Assembly: GCA_030038475.1 (NCBI GenBank)
Contig: JASHOU010000160.1
Span: 1-32,842 of the forward strand
DNA length: 32,842 bases
Direction of reading: 5' to 3'
Source: Terriglobales bacterium
Lineage (GTDB): Bacteria > Acidobacteriota > Terriglobia > Terriglobales > Acidobacteriaceae
The translations under genes and the position numbers were made by a program. Under the pieces are notes generated by a model. It was not told the origin of the DNA and did not search any database. It was given only the letters and a program-made list of their open reading frames with translations. The stretch's first letter is position 1; the number at the start of each line of letters is the position of its first letter. This document shows, piece after piece, positions 22,364 through 30,745 of the stretch.

Positions 22364-23836
22364 CTAGGCTTTGGCCGGTTCCGCGGTCGGCGCTTCTTCC
22401 TTCCGGTTTTCTTTGACCCACTTGTGACGCTGGGCGCGGAGTTTCAAGAAGGTGCGCGCTTCCTTGTACAAGCGCTTGCGCTCGGAACTGTCGAACATCG
22501 CCTTCCTCAAGATGCGATACGCAGCCTTGGGTCGGAAATAATATTCGTCGTAAAAATGATGAACCGCCTCAAGAATTTCCGCGGCGGGAAGGCCCGGATA
22601 CTCGATCTGCACCATCTGGTGGCCGGCGTCGTCGACCATTTTTGAGTCCGTCGTCATGAAGCCATTCTTGATGGCGGCTTCGTGCAATTCGGTTCCCGGA
22701 TAAGCGTGGGCCACGGAAACCTGGATGGTTTCCACGTCGAGCTCTTTGGCGAAGTTGATGGTGTTGTTAATGGTCTCGCGGGTTTCGCCAGGCAGGCCGA
22801 GAATGAAATCTCCGTGAACCACGAGGCCGAGTTTGTGGCAATCCTTGGTGAACTGGCGCGCTCGCTCAACGGTCGCACCCTTCTTGATGTTCTTCAGAAT
22901 CTGCGGATCGCCCGATTCGTAGCCGACGATGAGCAGCCGACAACCCGCTTCTCTCATGGCCTTCAGGGTTTCGTAGCTCGTGGTAACGCGGGAGGTGCAA
23001 GACCAGGTCAGTCCCAGCGGCTTTAGCTTGGCACATAACTCTTCGGTGCGCGCGGCTTGAAGGTTAAAGGTATCGTCGTCGAAGAAAAATTCCTTGACAT
23101 AGGGCCAGTAATCTTTGGCCTTGGCCATTTCGCGGGCCACGTCATCGGTGGAGCGCTTGCGCCAGGGATGCCCGCTGAGCGTTTGCGGCCAGAGGCAGAA
23201 GGTGCATTGGGCCGGGCATCCGCGAGTGGTGTAGAGCGCAACAAACGGATTCAGCAGGAAGGGAACGTTGTAGCGGCGAACGTCGAGGTCGCGGCGGTAA
23301 ACGTCGGTGACATGAGGCAGCGAATCGAGATCCTGAATGGTGGGACGATCGGGATTGTGCACGACACTGCCGCTTTTGCGATAGGAAATGCCAAGAATCT
23401 CTTCGATGGGCTTGCCCTGCGCGTATTCGACAATGGAGTAGTCGAATTCTTTGCGGCAGATCACGTCGATGACTTTGGCTTCCATCAGCGATTTTTCGGG
23501 TAGCACGCTGACGTGAGGGCCGACGAAGGCGATCTTGATATGAGGATTCGCGTCTTTGATGGCCTCAGCGATACGAACATCCCCGGCAAATCCAGGAGTG
23601 CTGGTGAAGAGCACCAGCAGTTCGTAGTCTTTGCAGGTGCGGATGGTTTCTTCCGCTGTGATGTGGTGGGGCGGAGCGTCGAGCAAGCGCGCGCCTTCGA
23701 GCATACCGGTGGGATAGGCAAGCCAGACTGGATACCAGTAGGATTCGATCTCGCGCGTGGCGGGCCAGCGCGAGCCTGCGCCGCCATCGAAATTCTCAAA
23801 CGACGGCGGATTCAAGAACAGAGTTTTTAAGGGCAT
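22364..23836 (-). CDS. hpnJ: HpnJ, B12-binding radical SAM hopanoid-tailoring enzyme
   Basis: A 490-residue radical SAM protein. The N-terminal part is a cobalamin-binding-like domain (ITAEETIRTCKDYELLVLFTST and IKIAFVGPHVSVLPE). The iron-sulfur motif is C207-P-A-Q-C211-T-F-C214, followed by LWPQTLSGHPWRKRS, which matches the HpnJ subfamily. The substrate barrel includes EFFFDDDTFN and LVVHGDFILGLPGETRET. HpnJ is known to turn the glucosamine-like group of bacteriohopanetetrol into a cyclitol ether. The ATG at 23836 has only a weak ribosome binding site. It is transcribed toward the plus-strand hopanoid genes, with the EamA pair downstream. Confidence 0.9.
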   Translation of the reverse strand: MPLKTLFLNPPSFENFDGGAGSRWPATREIESYWYPVWLAYPTGMLEGARLLDAPPHHITAEETIRTCKDYELLVLFTSTPGFAGDVRIAEAIKDANPHIKIAFVGPHVSVLPEKSLMEAKVIDVICRKEFDYSIVEYAQGKPIEEILGISYRKSGSVVHNPDRPTIQDLDSLPHVTDVYRRDLDVRRYNVPFLLNPFVALYTTRGCPAQCTFCLWPQTLSGHPWRKRSTDDVAREMAKAKDYWPYVKEFFFDDDTFNLQAARTEELCAKLKPLGLTWSCTSRVTTSYETLKAMREAGCRLLIVGYESGDPQILKNIKKGATVERARQFTKDCHKLGLVVHGDFILGLPGETRETINNTINFAKELDVETIQVSVAHAYPGTELHEAAIKNGFMTTDSKMVDDAGHQMVQIEYPGLPAAEILEAVHHFYDEYYFRPKAAYRILRKAMFDSSERKRLYKEARTFLKLRAQRHKWVKENRKEEAPTAEPAKA

Positions 23837-23936
23837 AGTGTCAATCTTCTCATTTTAACATCCTCAGGCACGCAAGTACGCTGGGCAGGGCTACTATTCG
23901 GGTTCTTGGCAATTCCTTGAAAAATTATCCCCCATC

Positions 23937-25271
23937 TCATTTCGATGCAGAGTTCGACAAGGCCCACTTCTCCAAATCTCCAGTGGCCCGCAGCAGGTTC
24001 AGTCTGGCGCGCTGGTATTCGAAATCGGCATCCTGGAATTGCAGAAAATGTTCCGCAGCCTGCACGCTGGCATCGTTGAGTTCGTGCAGGGTGCCGGTTT
24101 TGGCATCGACCTTGGTCTGTGCCGCTTCCAGCCCGGACTGCGCGATTTGATACTCCAGTTGAGCCACATCTCGGGCAGCGGCGAGTTGCTCGGCAGCACG
24201 TTGCAGCTTCAGCGTTTGCTCGGCGACCTGATCGCGAGCGGCTTCGGCTTGCTTTTTTGCCTTGAGAGCTTCGGCTTCGGCGGCTTCGGCACGCGCCCGC
24301 TCGGCGGCATTGAAAATCGGAACGCGGATGCCGAAGCCGATGGTGGCATTGTTTACCTGAAATGTTCCCGCCGGAAAATAGATGCTGTAGTTGTTGAAGG
24401 TGGAAAAGCGCGCATACTGGGCGGAGAAATCGATCGAAGGCAGCAACGAGCGACGCTCGGCCGAAGCTCGCATCGCTTCCGCCAGAGAATGCTGCTCGGC
24501 GAATTTGATGGCCGGACTGGATTTGACGGCTTTCTCGGAAAGATCTTCCTCCGCAGCAAGCGGCGGCAGAGAGGGAATTGACTCGGATTCGATTTCGATG
24601 GAAGAAACCGGCAAACCAGTCAGGGTCGAGAGGTGTCGCCGAAGAACGTCGGCGGCGCCGCGCGCTTCGGCCTGGTGAAGACGCACTCGCGCGGTGGTGA
24701 GTTTCGCCTTGTTCAAATCGACGGCACTGTCAACGCCTGCCTGCACACGCTCGCTGACCGCTTGTTCCATTTGCTGTGATTGCGTTTCGTATTGTTGCAG
24801 GCGAAGCAGTCGAGCCTCCCACTTTGCCAGTTCGGCATAGGTTACAGCGACGTCCTGGATCGTGGCCGCACGCTGGTCTTTGTTCTGGGACTCGGCCGCG
24901 CGCCAATCCAGTTTCGAGGCACCCAGGAGTTGGCGCTGCGCTGGGTTGAAGACGGTGCTTTGCGCGACCACATCGAGCAATGCGGGCGGCGAACCCTCGA
25001 TTGACAGCGGGTAACCGTAAGTCCAGCCAAGGCCAGAGCCGGCGGTTATCTGCGGCAAATAGCTGTTGCGGAGCTCAAGGTACGAAGCGAAAGTCCGCTG
25101 CAGGTCCGCTTGTGCAATCGCTGGGCCGGTGCTGTGCGAGAGAGCGAGCTGAATCGCGCGCTCAAGCGACAGCGGTTCGGCGTGAGCCGCCGGCGTGATC
25201 GTGAGCATGGCAATGAATAAAGTCAGCAGAGCTGTGGGGTGTAACCACGGCGGCAATCGGAGTGTCATCAC
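23937..25271 (-). CDS. TolC-family outer-membrane efflux protein
   Basis: A 444-residue outer-membrane channel subunit. A signal peptide (ALLTLFIAMLTITPAAHAEP) precedes paired TolC repeats: long helical segments such as LAKWEARLLRLQQYETQSQQMEQAVSERVQAGVDSAVDLNKAKLTTARVRL are seen at 150-200 and EAEALKAKKQAEAARDQVAEQTLKLQRAAEQL near the C-terminal third. Confidence 0.88.
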   Translation of the reverse strand: MMTLRLPPWLHPTALLTLFIAMLTITPAAHAEPLSLERAIQLALSHSTGPAIAQADLQRTFASYLELRNSYLPQITAGSGLGWTYGYPLSIEGSPPALLDVVAQSTVFNPAQRQLLGASKLDWRAAESQNKDQRAATIQDVAVTYAELAKWEARLLRLQQYETQSQQMEQAVSERVQAGVDSAVDLNKAKLTTARVRLHQAEARGAADVLRRHLSTLTGLPVSSIEIESESIPSLPPLAAEEDLSEKAVKSSPAIKFAEQHSLAEAMRASAERRSLLPSIDFSAQYARFSTFNNYSIYFPAGTFQVNNATIGFGIRVPIFNAAERARAEAAEAEALKAKKQAEAARDQVAEQTLKLQRAAEQLAAARDVAQLEYQIAQSGLEAAQTKVDAKTGTLHELNDASVQAAEHFLQFQDADFEYQRARLNLLRATGDLEKWALSNSASK

Positions 25272-25446
25272 GTCACCTTCAACTGGTTATCAACCGTCAC
25301 CTGTCGGTTAGATCCCGTAGCGATCAGCGCGCGCAGAGCCGTCTTGACCGATAAGTGACCACTGATGGGCGAGAATTGTGAACCGGCAACTGATCTATGG
25401 GAAGGTTTTTGTGGCGTCACCGGGAGCGGGGGATATTTCGCCATCC

Positions 25447-26436
25447 TCAGTGGGCAACTCGGTTGAGCGCTTGCTGGGCGGTGCCGAAGTTCCGCACCAG
25501 CGCCAGGGAAGCACGATACTCCTCGGCAGCGCCGGCTTTGTCGCCTTGCTTTTCAAGCAGCGCACCGAGCAGATAACGTGCTTTGAAGGCGGGAGCCGCT
25601 TCCACCGGGCCATCGGAAAGATAACGCTGCAGCAGTTCTGTGGCAAAAGAATAATTACGTCCTGAGTGATATAACATCTCCGCGGCTTCGACGAGGACAT
25701 CAGGTTTGCGGGCAGGCGCCTGGCTCAGTTTGACGATAGCTTGTTCCATCTCGTCGAAGCGCTTCTGACGACGCAGAAAAAGAGCAAGATTGAGCCATGC
25801 TTCGCCGTCCCCGTGGCTCATGTCGATGTACTGGTGATATTCCCGTTCGGCGGCAGCGGCATCGTGATTCTTTTCGGCGATGCGCGCGTAAACCCAGTGC
25901 TCGCGAGCCGGGTTGATGGGGCCAATCGAGTGTGCCTGATCGCGCGCTTTCTGCTCGCCTCCGCCAATGATCGAGGGCGCGGAGAGATAGAACTCGGCCA
26001 GATCGAGCCGCGCATCGACATCGTTGGGATTTAATTGCACAGCACGTTCGAATTCTCCGCGGACTTTTCCCGCCAGATGCGCAGCCGTGAGGAAATTGGA
26101 TCGATCCGCTTTTTCGCCATATACGCGCCCCAGCCAGAGATGGAATCGGCTGTTGTTAGGATCGAGGCTGACGGCTTTCTTGCAGGCGGATTCCGCCTGG
26201 TTCCAATCCTCCAGCGCGAAATAAGCGCGGCAGAGCAGGTTGGCCGAGTCCGCGTCCGACGGAGCAGAAGAGAGGCGGCCATTCAACGTGGCTATGGCAT
26301 CGTCGATGCGGCCGGAAGAAAGCATGTCTCTTGCAGGGTTCGGGGTGGAGTTCAAGCCGGAGTCCGCCCAGCTCGCGGCCACCGCAGCCGTAAAAATCAG
26401 CACAAATAATAAGAGCCTGTAAATTCTCGTAATCAT
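25447..26436 (-). CDS. Exported tetratricopeptide-repeat protein
   Basis: A 329-residue protein with a signal peptide (MITRIYRLLLFVLIFTAAVAASWA) and a series of TPR helix pairs: MLSSGRIDDAIATLNGRL, CRAYFALEDWNQAESACKKAVSLDPNN, GEFERAVQLNPNDVDARLDLAEFY, LNLALFLRRQKRFDEMEQAIVKL and LLEKQGDKAGAAEEYRASLAL. TPRs are protein-binding modules. The gene sits between the adaptor and TolC genes on the same strand, so a part in assembly or substrate delivery of the exporter is plausible. I use the ATG at 26436; an upstream GTG at 26463 is possible. Confidence 0.8.
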   Translation of the reverse strand: MITRIYRLLLFVLIFTAAVAASWADSGLNSTPNPARDMLSSGRIDDAIATLNGRLSSAPSDADSANLLCRAYFALEDWNQAESACKKAVSLDPNNSRFHLWLGRVYGEKADRSNFLTAAHLAGKVRGEFERAVQLNPNDVDARLDLAEFYLSAPSIIGGGEQKARDQAHSIGPINPAREHWVYARIAEKNHDAAAAEREYHQYIDMSHGDGEAWLNLALFLRRQKRFDEMEQAIVKLSQAPARKPDVLVEAAEMLYHSGRNYSFATELLQRYLSDGPVEAAPAFKARYLLGALLEKQGDKAGAAEEYRASLALVRNFGTAQQALNRVAH

Positions 26437-26491
26437 TAGAGAGATATGATCAGAACTCGACACCTAAAAATTCACTCCTAAAGCTTAACGC

Positions 26492-27736
26492 CTAAAATTT
26501 GATCTGGGTACGGTCGCCAATCGGCTTCCCGCTCCATGAATTGATCGCAACGACATCGTTGGCAGAGAGGCCGTGCGTTATTTCAATCTGCGTGAGATTT
26601 GTGAGCGACGTCTCCACATCACGACGCCTGAGTTCGTGGCCCGTCACCTGCAAAACGTAAGGTTTGGAATCGTCGAGGCGCACGGCCTCGCGCGGAACCA
26701 CGAGCACGTGGTCGTGCTCGGCGGCGACGATAGTAACGCCGACGTTAACATTCGGCAAGAGTTTCAAATCCTTGTTATCTACGATGCTGGTCGTCTCGCC
26801 GACGTTGCGGGCGCCGTGCAACTTCACGGCTGTGGGCACAGCTGTCACCGTGGCGTGCCATACGCGACCGGGGATAGCGTCCCAGGTGATCTCAATCGGA
26901 TCTCCAGGAGCCAGTTTGGCGACGTCGGGCTCGTCGACAAAAGCGCGGAGCATTACCTTTCGCAGATCGGCCATCTGCAACACGAGATCTCCTGCCGCGA
27001 CGAAGCCGCCTTGCTTGACGGGCAGTGAGTACACAATTCCATCGAAAGGCGCGCGGACATTGGACTTTGCCAGAACATCCTGGGCTGCATCGTAGTTTGC
27101 CTGGGCCTCGGTTCGCTGTGCTTCGACCCGTGCCAGCTCGGCGTTCGAATAACGTTTGGTCTGTTTTTGGCGGAGAAGTTTGAGTTGGACATCGGCGTCG
27201 GCGAGCGTTTTTTGCGCTGCTAGCACCTCTCCCGCAGTGGCCGCGCCCTGCTGTTGGAGCTTTGTCAATGCGTCGAGATTGCGCTGTGCGGCATCGTGGT
27301 CGGAGTTGGCTTTTACCAACTGAGCATCGAGATTGTAAACTTCTTCCTGAGTCCCGCCGCGTTCGGCTGCGCTCAGATCTGCCTGTGCTCCTTTTAACAA
27401 AGTCTCGGCGCGTGCGGCTTGGGCGCGCGCATCGGCGTCATCCAAAACAACGAGCAGTTGACCCCGCTTGACCGAGTCTCCTTCCCTGACAAGAACGCGC
27501 TGAACGCTGGTTGCGATTGGAGAATGAGCCTCGAAATTATTGACGGGCTCAATTTTTCCGTTGGTTGAAACCACGCTGCGGATCGTACCCTCCTCCACAA
27601 CTGCGCTATGTATTTGTACGGCGTCGTCCCGATGCGTGACGAAAGCAGCGAGTACGATGACTGCCGCCAGGATCGCGAGCGCCGCTAACCACCAGCGCGC
27701 GGGCCGACGTGCCGAACTGTTTCCATTCAATGGCAT
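26492..27736 (-). CDS. HlyD/MacA-type periplasmic adaptor (membrane fusion protein)
   Basis: A 414-residue adaptor anchored by an N-terminal helix (WWLAALAILAAVIVLAAFV). Next come the lipoyl half-motif VVSTNGKIEPVNNFEAHSPI, then VLVREGDSVKRGQLLVVLDDADAR, a long coiled-coil hairpin (about residues 105-215), the second lipoyl half KSNVRAPFDGIVYSLPVKQGG, and beta-barrel and membrane-proximal domains. It heads a minus-strand operon with the TPR and TolC-like genes. No ABC or RND inner-membrane subunit is encoded in the window. Confidence 0.88.
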   Translation of the reverse strand: MPLNGNSSARRPARWWLAALAILAAVIVLAAFVTHRDDAVQIHSAVVEEGTIRSVVSTNGKIEPVNNFEAHSPIATSVQRVLVREGDSVKRGQLLVVLDDADARAQAARAETLLKGAQADLSAAERGGTQEEVYNLDAQLVKANSDHDAAQRNLDALTKLQQQGAATAGEVLAAQKTLADADVQLKLLRQKQTKRYSNAELARVEAQRTEAQANYDAAQDVLAKSNVRAPFDGIVYSLPVKQGGFVAAGDLVLQMADLRKVMLRAFVDEPDVAKLAPGDPIEITWDAIPGRVWHATVTAVPTAVKLHGARNVGETTSIVDNKDLKLLPNVNVGVTIVAAEHDHVLVVPREAVRLDDSKPYVLQVTGHELRRRDVETSLTNLTQIEITHGLSANDVVAINSWSGKPIGDRTQIKF

Positions 27737-27904
27737 ACAGCGAAAAGCACAACCTTCAATGTATCATCTGCGCGCAGCGTTAGCAGGCGAATGCATAGGT
27801 TGGGACTTACCCATTTAGATGCTCCAGCTATGACGTTAGAGTCAACTAAGGGGCGGAAATCGCAACACCGGCGCCCCTGCGGCGGGTTTATCGCGAGGGC
27901 TGGA

Positions 27905-27916
27905 TACAATAGGTGA
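27905..27916 (+). promoter_or_regulatory. -10 element immediately upstream of queF
   Basis: TACAAT at 27905-27910 is a strong -10 match. The expected start of transcription is about 27917, the A of the queF ATG. AGGTGA abuts the ATG with no spacing, so it cannot work as a normal ribosome binding site. No good -35 is visible. Confidence 0.5.
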
Positions 27917-28348
27917 ATGCCAAAGTCTCTTCGTTCCAAATCCCCTCGTTACACAGCGGAACACGCCAGCGCCGGGCTCGACCATAATTTCCCGGAAATT
28001 GAAACCTGGCCGAATCAGTTTCTACCCTCTGGCCAATCCGGCTACGAGATAGTCGTGGATGATCCGGAATTTACGTCAGTCTGTCCGAAGACCGGGTTGC
28101 CCGACTTCGGCAACATTGTGATTCGCTACGAGCCCGATCGGCTGTGCCTGGAGTTGAAATCGCTCAAGGAGTATCTGCGGGCATATCGAAATCTGGGGAT
28201 TTTCCAGGAGAACGTAGTAAATCAAGTTCTCAAAGACGTGGTGCGCTGGGCGAGGCCGGTGTGGGCCGAAGTGAAAGGCGAGTTTCGTCCGCGCGGAGGG
28301 ATTTCAACGGTGGTGATCGCTAGGTGGCCACGCGGAAAGAAAAGTTAA
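27917..28348 (+). CDS. queF: NADPH-dependent 7-cyano-7-deazaguanine (preQ0) reductase
   Basis: A 143-residue unimodular QueF of the tunnelling fold, reducing preQ0 to preQ1 for queuosine in tRNA. The nucleophile C56 is in EFTSVCPKTGLPDFG together with the acid D63. The QueF signature is E79-L-K-S-L-K-E-Y-L, and the later motif is FQENV, where the family usually has FHE. That substitution is the one unusual feature. The gene is flanked by the divergent adaptor gene and stands alone, so preQ0 synthesis genes must be elsewhere. No preQ1 riboswitch fold is visible upstream. Confidence 0.93.
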   Translation: MPKSLRSKSPRYTAEHASAGLDHNFPEIETWPNQFLPSGQSGYEIVVDDPEFTSVCPKTGLPDFGNIVIRYEPDRLCLELKSLKEYLRAYRNLGIFQENVVNQVLKDVVRWARPVWAEVKGEFRPRGGISTVVIARWPRGKKS

Positions 28349-28428
28349 CGGCGAAAGCTGAGACCTGATAATTACAACGTTTGTGCCACAACGACTGATT
28401 TTGGAAACGCAGAACATCGACGTTAATT

Positions 28429-28719
28429 ATGACGCCTGACATGGACCCGAAAATGCCATTTATTTGCCTACTAGGGGGGATGTTCGTCTGTTTCTTCACG
28501 CTTATTGGAGCGTGTACGGGCAAAGTGTGGGCCAAATTTCAAGGTTGGGTCTATCGCGCCAAGGAGCCGAAGTGGTTTTGGTGTCTAGTTGCGGCGTATT
28601 TTTCTTATTGGTGCGGGTTTGATTGGCTGTTACTTTTATCTCGTCAACTGACTGTCAATCGCGATCCCATCTGTTCCGTTGACTCGCGGATTGGCGATAC
28701 GTTGGGTCTAAGGTCTTGA
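28429..28719 (+). CDS. Small hypothetical membrane protein
   Basis: A 96-residue open frame with two hydrophobic segments, PFICLLGGMFVCFFTLIGA (about residues 10-28) and FWCLVAAYFSYWCGFDWLLL (about 50-69). It has five cysteines and many aromatic residues. No ribosome binding site is clear before the ATG at 28429, and no family is recognised. It may not be expressed. Confidence 0.4.
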   Translation: MTPDMDPKMPFICLLGGMFVCFFTLIGACTGKVWAKFQGWVYRAKEPKWFWCLVAAYFSYWCGFDWLLLLSRQLTVNRDPICSVDSRIGDTLGLRS

Positions 28720-28782
28720 AGCGCCTTTACCCCGGCCGCTGAAGAAGTGAAGGCTGCCCGGCTTCAGTTCCTCGCTCACAAC

Positions 28783-29391
28783 CTACCTAGGCCCTTGGGG
28801 AAAGCCTAATTCCTTCCAAATTTTGTTCCAGTGCCAGATGCCGTAGGCGCCTTCATCGGACAAACGGTAGCCGAGCTGATGCGCGAGCATGATGATCTGG
28901 CCGCGGTGATGCGCGTCGTGGGCGAACATGTAGGCGAACATGGTCGCACCAGCCGGCCAAACCGGCGCCCAACTGCCGCGCGAGAACTTTTTCACCCGGC
29001 GCTCCTGATCTTGCGACAATACATCCTTGAGCATCTGCAGACAGGCTGCGGCGCTTTTTCGGTGAGCGCTCGCGGCTTGCTTCAAGGTGCAGCGATCCGG
29101 ATCGAGAGCCGCGGGGCAGCGGAGATGCGGCGCCGACCACTTCAGCCAAACCAGGCGACAGTTGTGCAAATGGGCAAAAATGGCGGCGATGGTGCGACCC
29201 TCTCGCTTCTTTACACCGGGCGGTTTTGCGCGCCAGGCTTTGGGATCGAGGTGATCGAAGAGAAGCTGATTCATTCGATCATTGGCGGCGAAGATTTCCA
29301 ACAGAACCTCGCGAACGTTAGCCTCATTCATGCCGGACTTGTCGGCGTCTGACGTATTAATGTTCAGCTCAGCCGCGGCTCGGCGCACCAT
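28783..29391 (-). CDS. DinB-family four-helix-bundle protein
   Basis: A 202-residue protein of the DinB/YfiT fold. The metal-site histidines are the H in IFAHLHNCRLVWL and the pair in AHDAHHRGQIIML. The segment LLEIFAANDRMNQLLFDHLD starts the bundle. These proteins are often thiol-dependent metalloenzymes or stress-linked proteins; the reaction here is unknown. The ATG at 29391 follows AAGGAG at a good distance; a second ATG at 29331 would start at the fold proper. It is divergent from the MFS gene. Confidence 0.82.
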   Translation of the reverse strand: MVRRAAAELNINTSDADKSGMNEANVREVLLEIFAANDRMNQLLFDHLDPKAWRAKPPGVKKREGRTIAAIFAHLHNCRLVWLKWSAPHLRCPAALDPDRCTLKQAASAHRKSAAACLQMLKDVLSQDQERRVKKFSRGSWAPVWPAGATMFAYMFAHDAHHRGQIIMLAHQLGYRLSDEGAYGIWHWNKIWKELGFPQGPR

Positions 29392-29485
29392 AAACGCTCC
29401 TTGAAATATTTCCTTAACAACATGCTGCGCATGATGATAGCCGACACCTGGACTTTTTCCGTGACATGTTATATTCGCTCGACCC

Positions 29486-30742
29486 GTGTCTTCGGTGAGA
29501 CTCTATCCGCGAACGGCGCTGGCTCTGCTGACGGCGCTGAATCTGCTCAACTACATCGATCGCTCGGTGCTGTTCGCAGTACAGGATCTGGTGAAGGCGG
29601 AATTTCATCGCAGCGACGCCGCTTTCGGCTTGGTGACGAGTGTTTTTTTTATTTTCTACATGTGCGCGGCGCCGTTCATGGGACCGCTTTCCGTGCGCTT
29701 CTCTCGCAAGTGGGTCATCGTTGCCGGAGCTTTGGTTTGGAGCCTGGCCACGCTGCTCACAGCGGTAACGACAAACTTCAACCAACTGCTGATTCGCCAC
29801 ACCGTAGTTGGCATCGGCGAAGCCAGCTTCGTGATTCTCTCTCCCACGTTTGTCGCTGACATGTTTCCCGTGGAAAAACGCGGACGAGTAATGGGAGTGT
29901 TTTATCTGGCGATCCCGGTGGGAACGGCGCTCGGATATCTGCTTGGCGGAGTGTTAGGTCCAAAATACGGCTGGCGCGCGCCGTTTTACGTTGGCGCTGC
30001 GCCGGGAGCGCTGCTGGCGTTGCTGCTGCTGCTGATTCCGGAGCCGCCGCTCGGCAATTTTGATACGCGAGAGAGCAAGACTCCGCAGCGCGACACGATC
30101 AAAAGCCTGATTCGCAATCCGGCATTTCTTACCGCGACCTTTGGCATGGCGATGATGACGTTTGCCCTCGGCGGACTCCAGGTCTGGATGCCGACGTTTC
30201 TGCATCGCGTGCATGGTTACAGCCTGCTCGATGCGAATCTGGTTTTTGGATTGAGCACCATCACGAATGGCCTGCTGGCATCGCTCGTGGGCGGATGGAT
30301 CTCTGACCGGCTGCTGCGGCGAACCAAAGCCGCACATTATCTTGTATCCGCGGTCAGTTTGGGATTAGGAATTCCGGCGGCGTGCGTGGCATTATATGCC
30401 AGCGGAAAGCCGATGATCGTCGGGATTTTTGCGGCTGAGTTCTTGCTGTTGCTGAATACCGGTCCCCTGAACGCGGCTGTCATCAATTCGGTGGGACCGC
30501 ACGTTCGCGCTGCCGCTTTGGCGGCAAATATTTTTGTCTTCCACCTGCTTGGCGACGTGCCATCCCCGGCTCTGATCGGCTACATGTCGGACAGATTTTC
30601 TTTGAGACTTGCATTTGTAGCGCCGGTGGTCGCGATTGCACTTTCTTCTTCCATATTGTTTTATGGCATGAAATTTGCGCCGCCATTACCGAGCGCGCGC
30701 GAAAGGGCCGAACCGAAGAGTCGCGCAGGAGTATCTTCCTAG
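29486..30742 (+). CDS. Spinster-like major facilitator superfamily transporter
   Basis: A 418-residue transporter with about twelve membrane helices. The spinster-type markers are LNLLNYIDRSVLFAVQ in helix 1, the MFS loop LSVRFSRKWVIV, GIGEASFVILSPTFVADMF in helix 4 and GWRAPFYVGAAPG. The start is the GTG at 29486. A TATATT at 29470-29475 would place the transcription start about 3 to 4 bases before it. It is 3 bases ahead of the glycosyltransferase gene. Eukaryotic relatives move lysolipids; substrates of bacterial members are mostly unknown. Confidence 0.85.
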   Translation: MSSVRLYPRTALALLTALNLLNYIDRSVLFAVQDLVKAEFHRSDAAFGLVTSVFFIFYMCAAPFMGPLSVRFSRKWVIVAGALVWSLATLLTAVTTNFNQLLIRHTVVGIGEASFVILSPTFVADMFPVEKRGRVMGVFYLAIPVGTALGYLLGGVLGPKYGWRAPFYVGAAPGALLALLLLLIPEPPLGNFDTRESKTPQRDTIKSLIRNPAFLTATFGMAMMTFALGGLQVWMPTFLHRVHGYSLLDANLVFGLSTITNGLLASLVGGWISDRLLRRTKAAHYLVSAVSLGLGIPAACVALYASGKPMIVGIFAAEFLLLLNTGPLNAAVINSVGPHVRAAALAANIFVFHLLGDVPSPALIGYMSDRFSLRLAFVAPVVAIALSSSILFYGMKFAPPLPSARERAEPKSRAGVSS

Positions 30743-30745
30743 CAG

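Noticed and set aside
27737-27916. preQ1 riboswitch ahead of queF
   Set aside because: No preQ1 aptamer pattern is visible, and the predicted transcript starts at the ATG.
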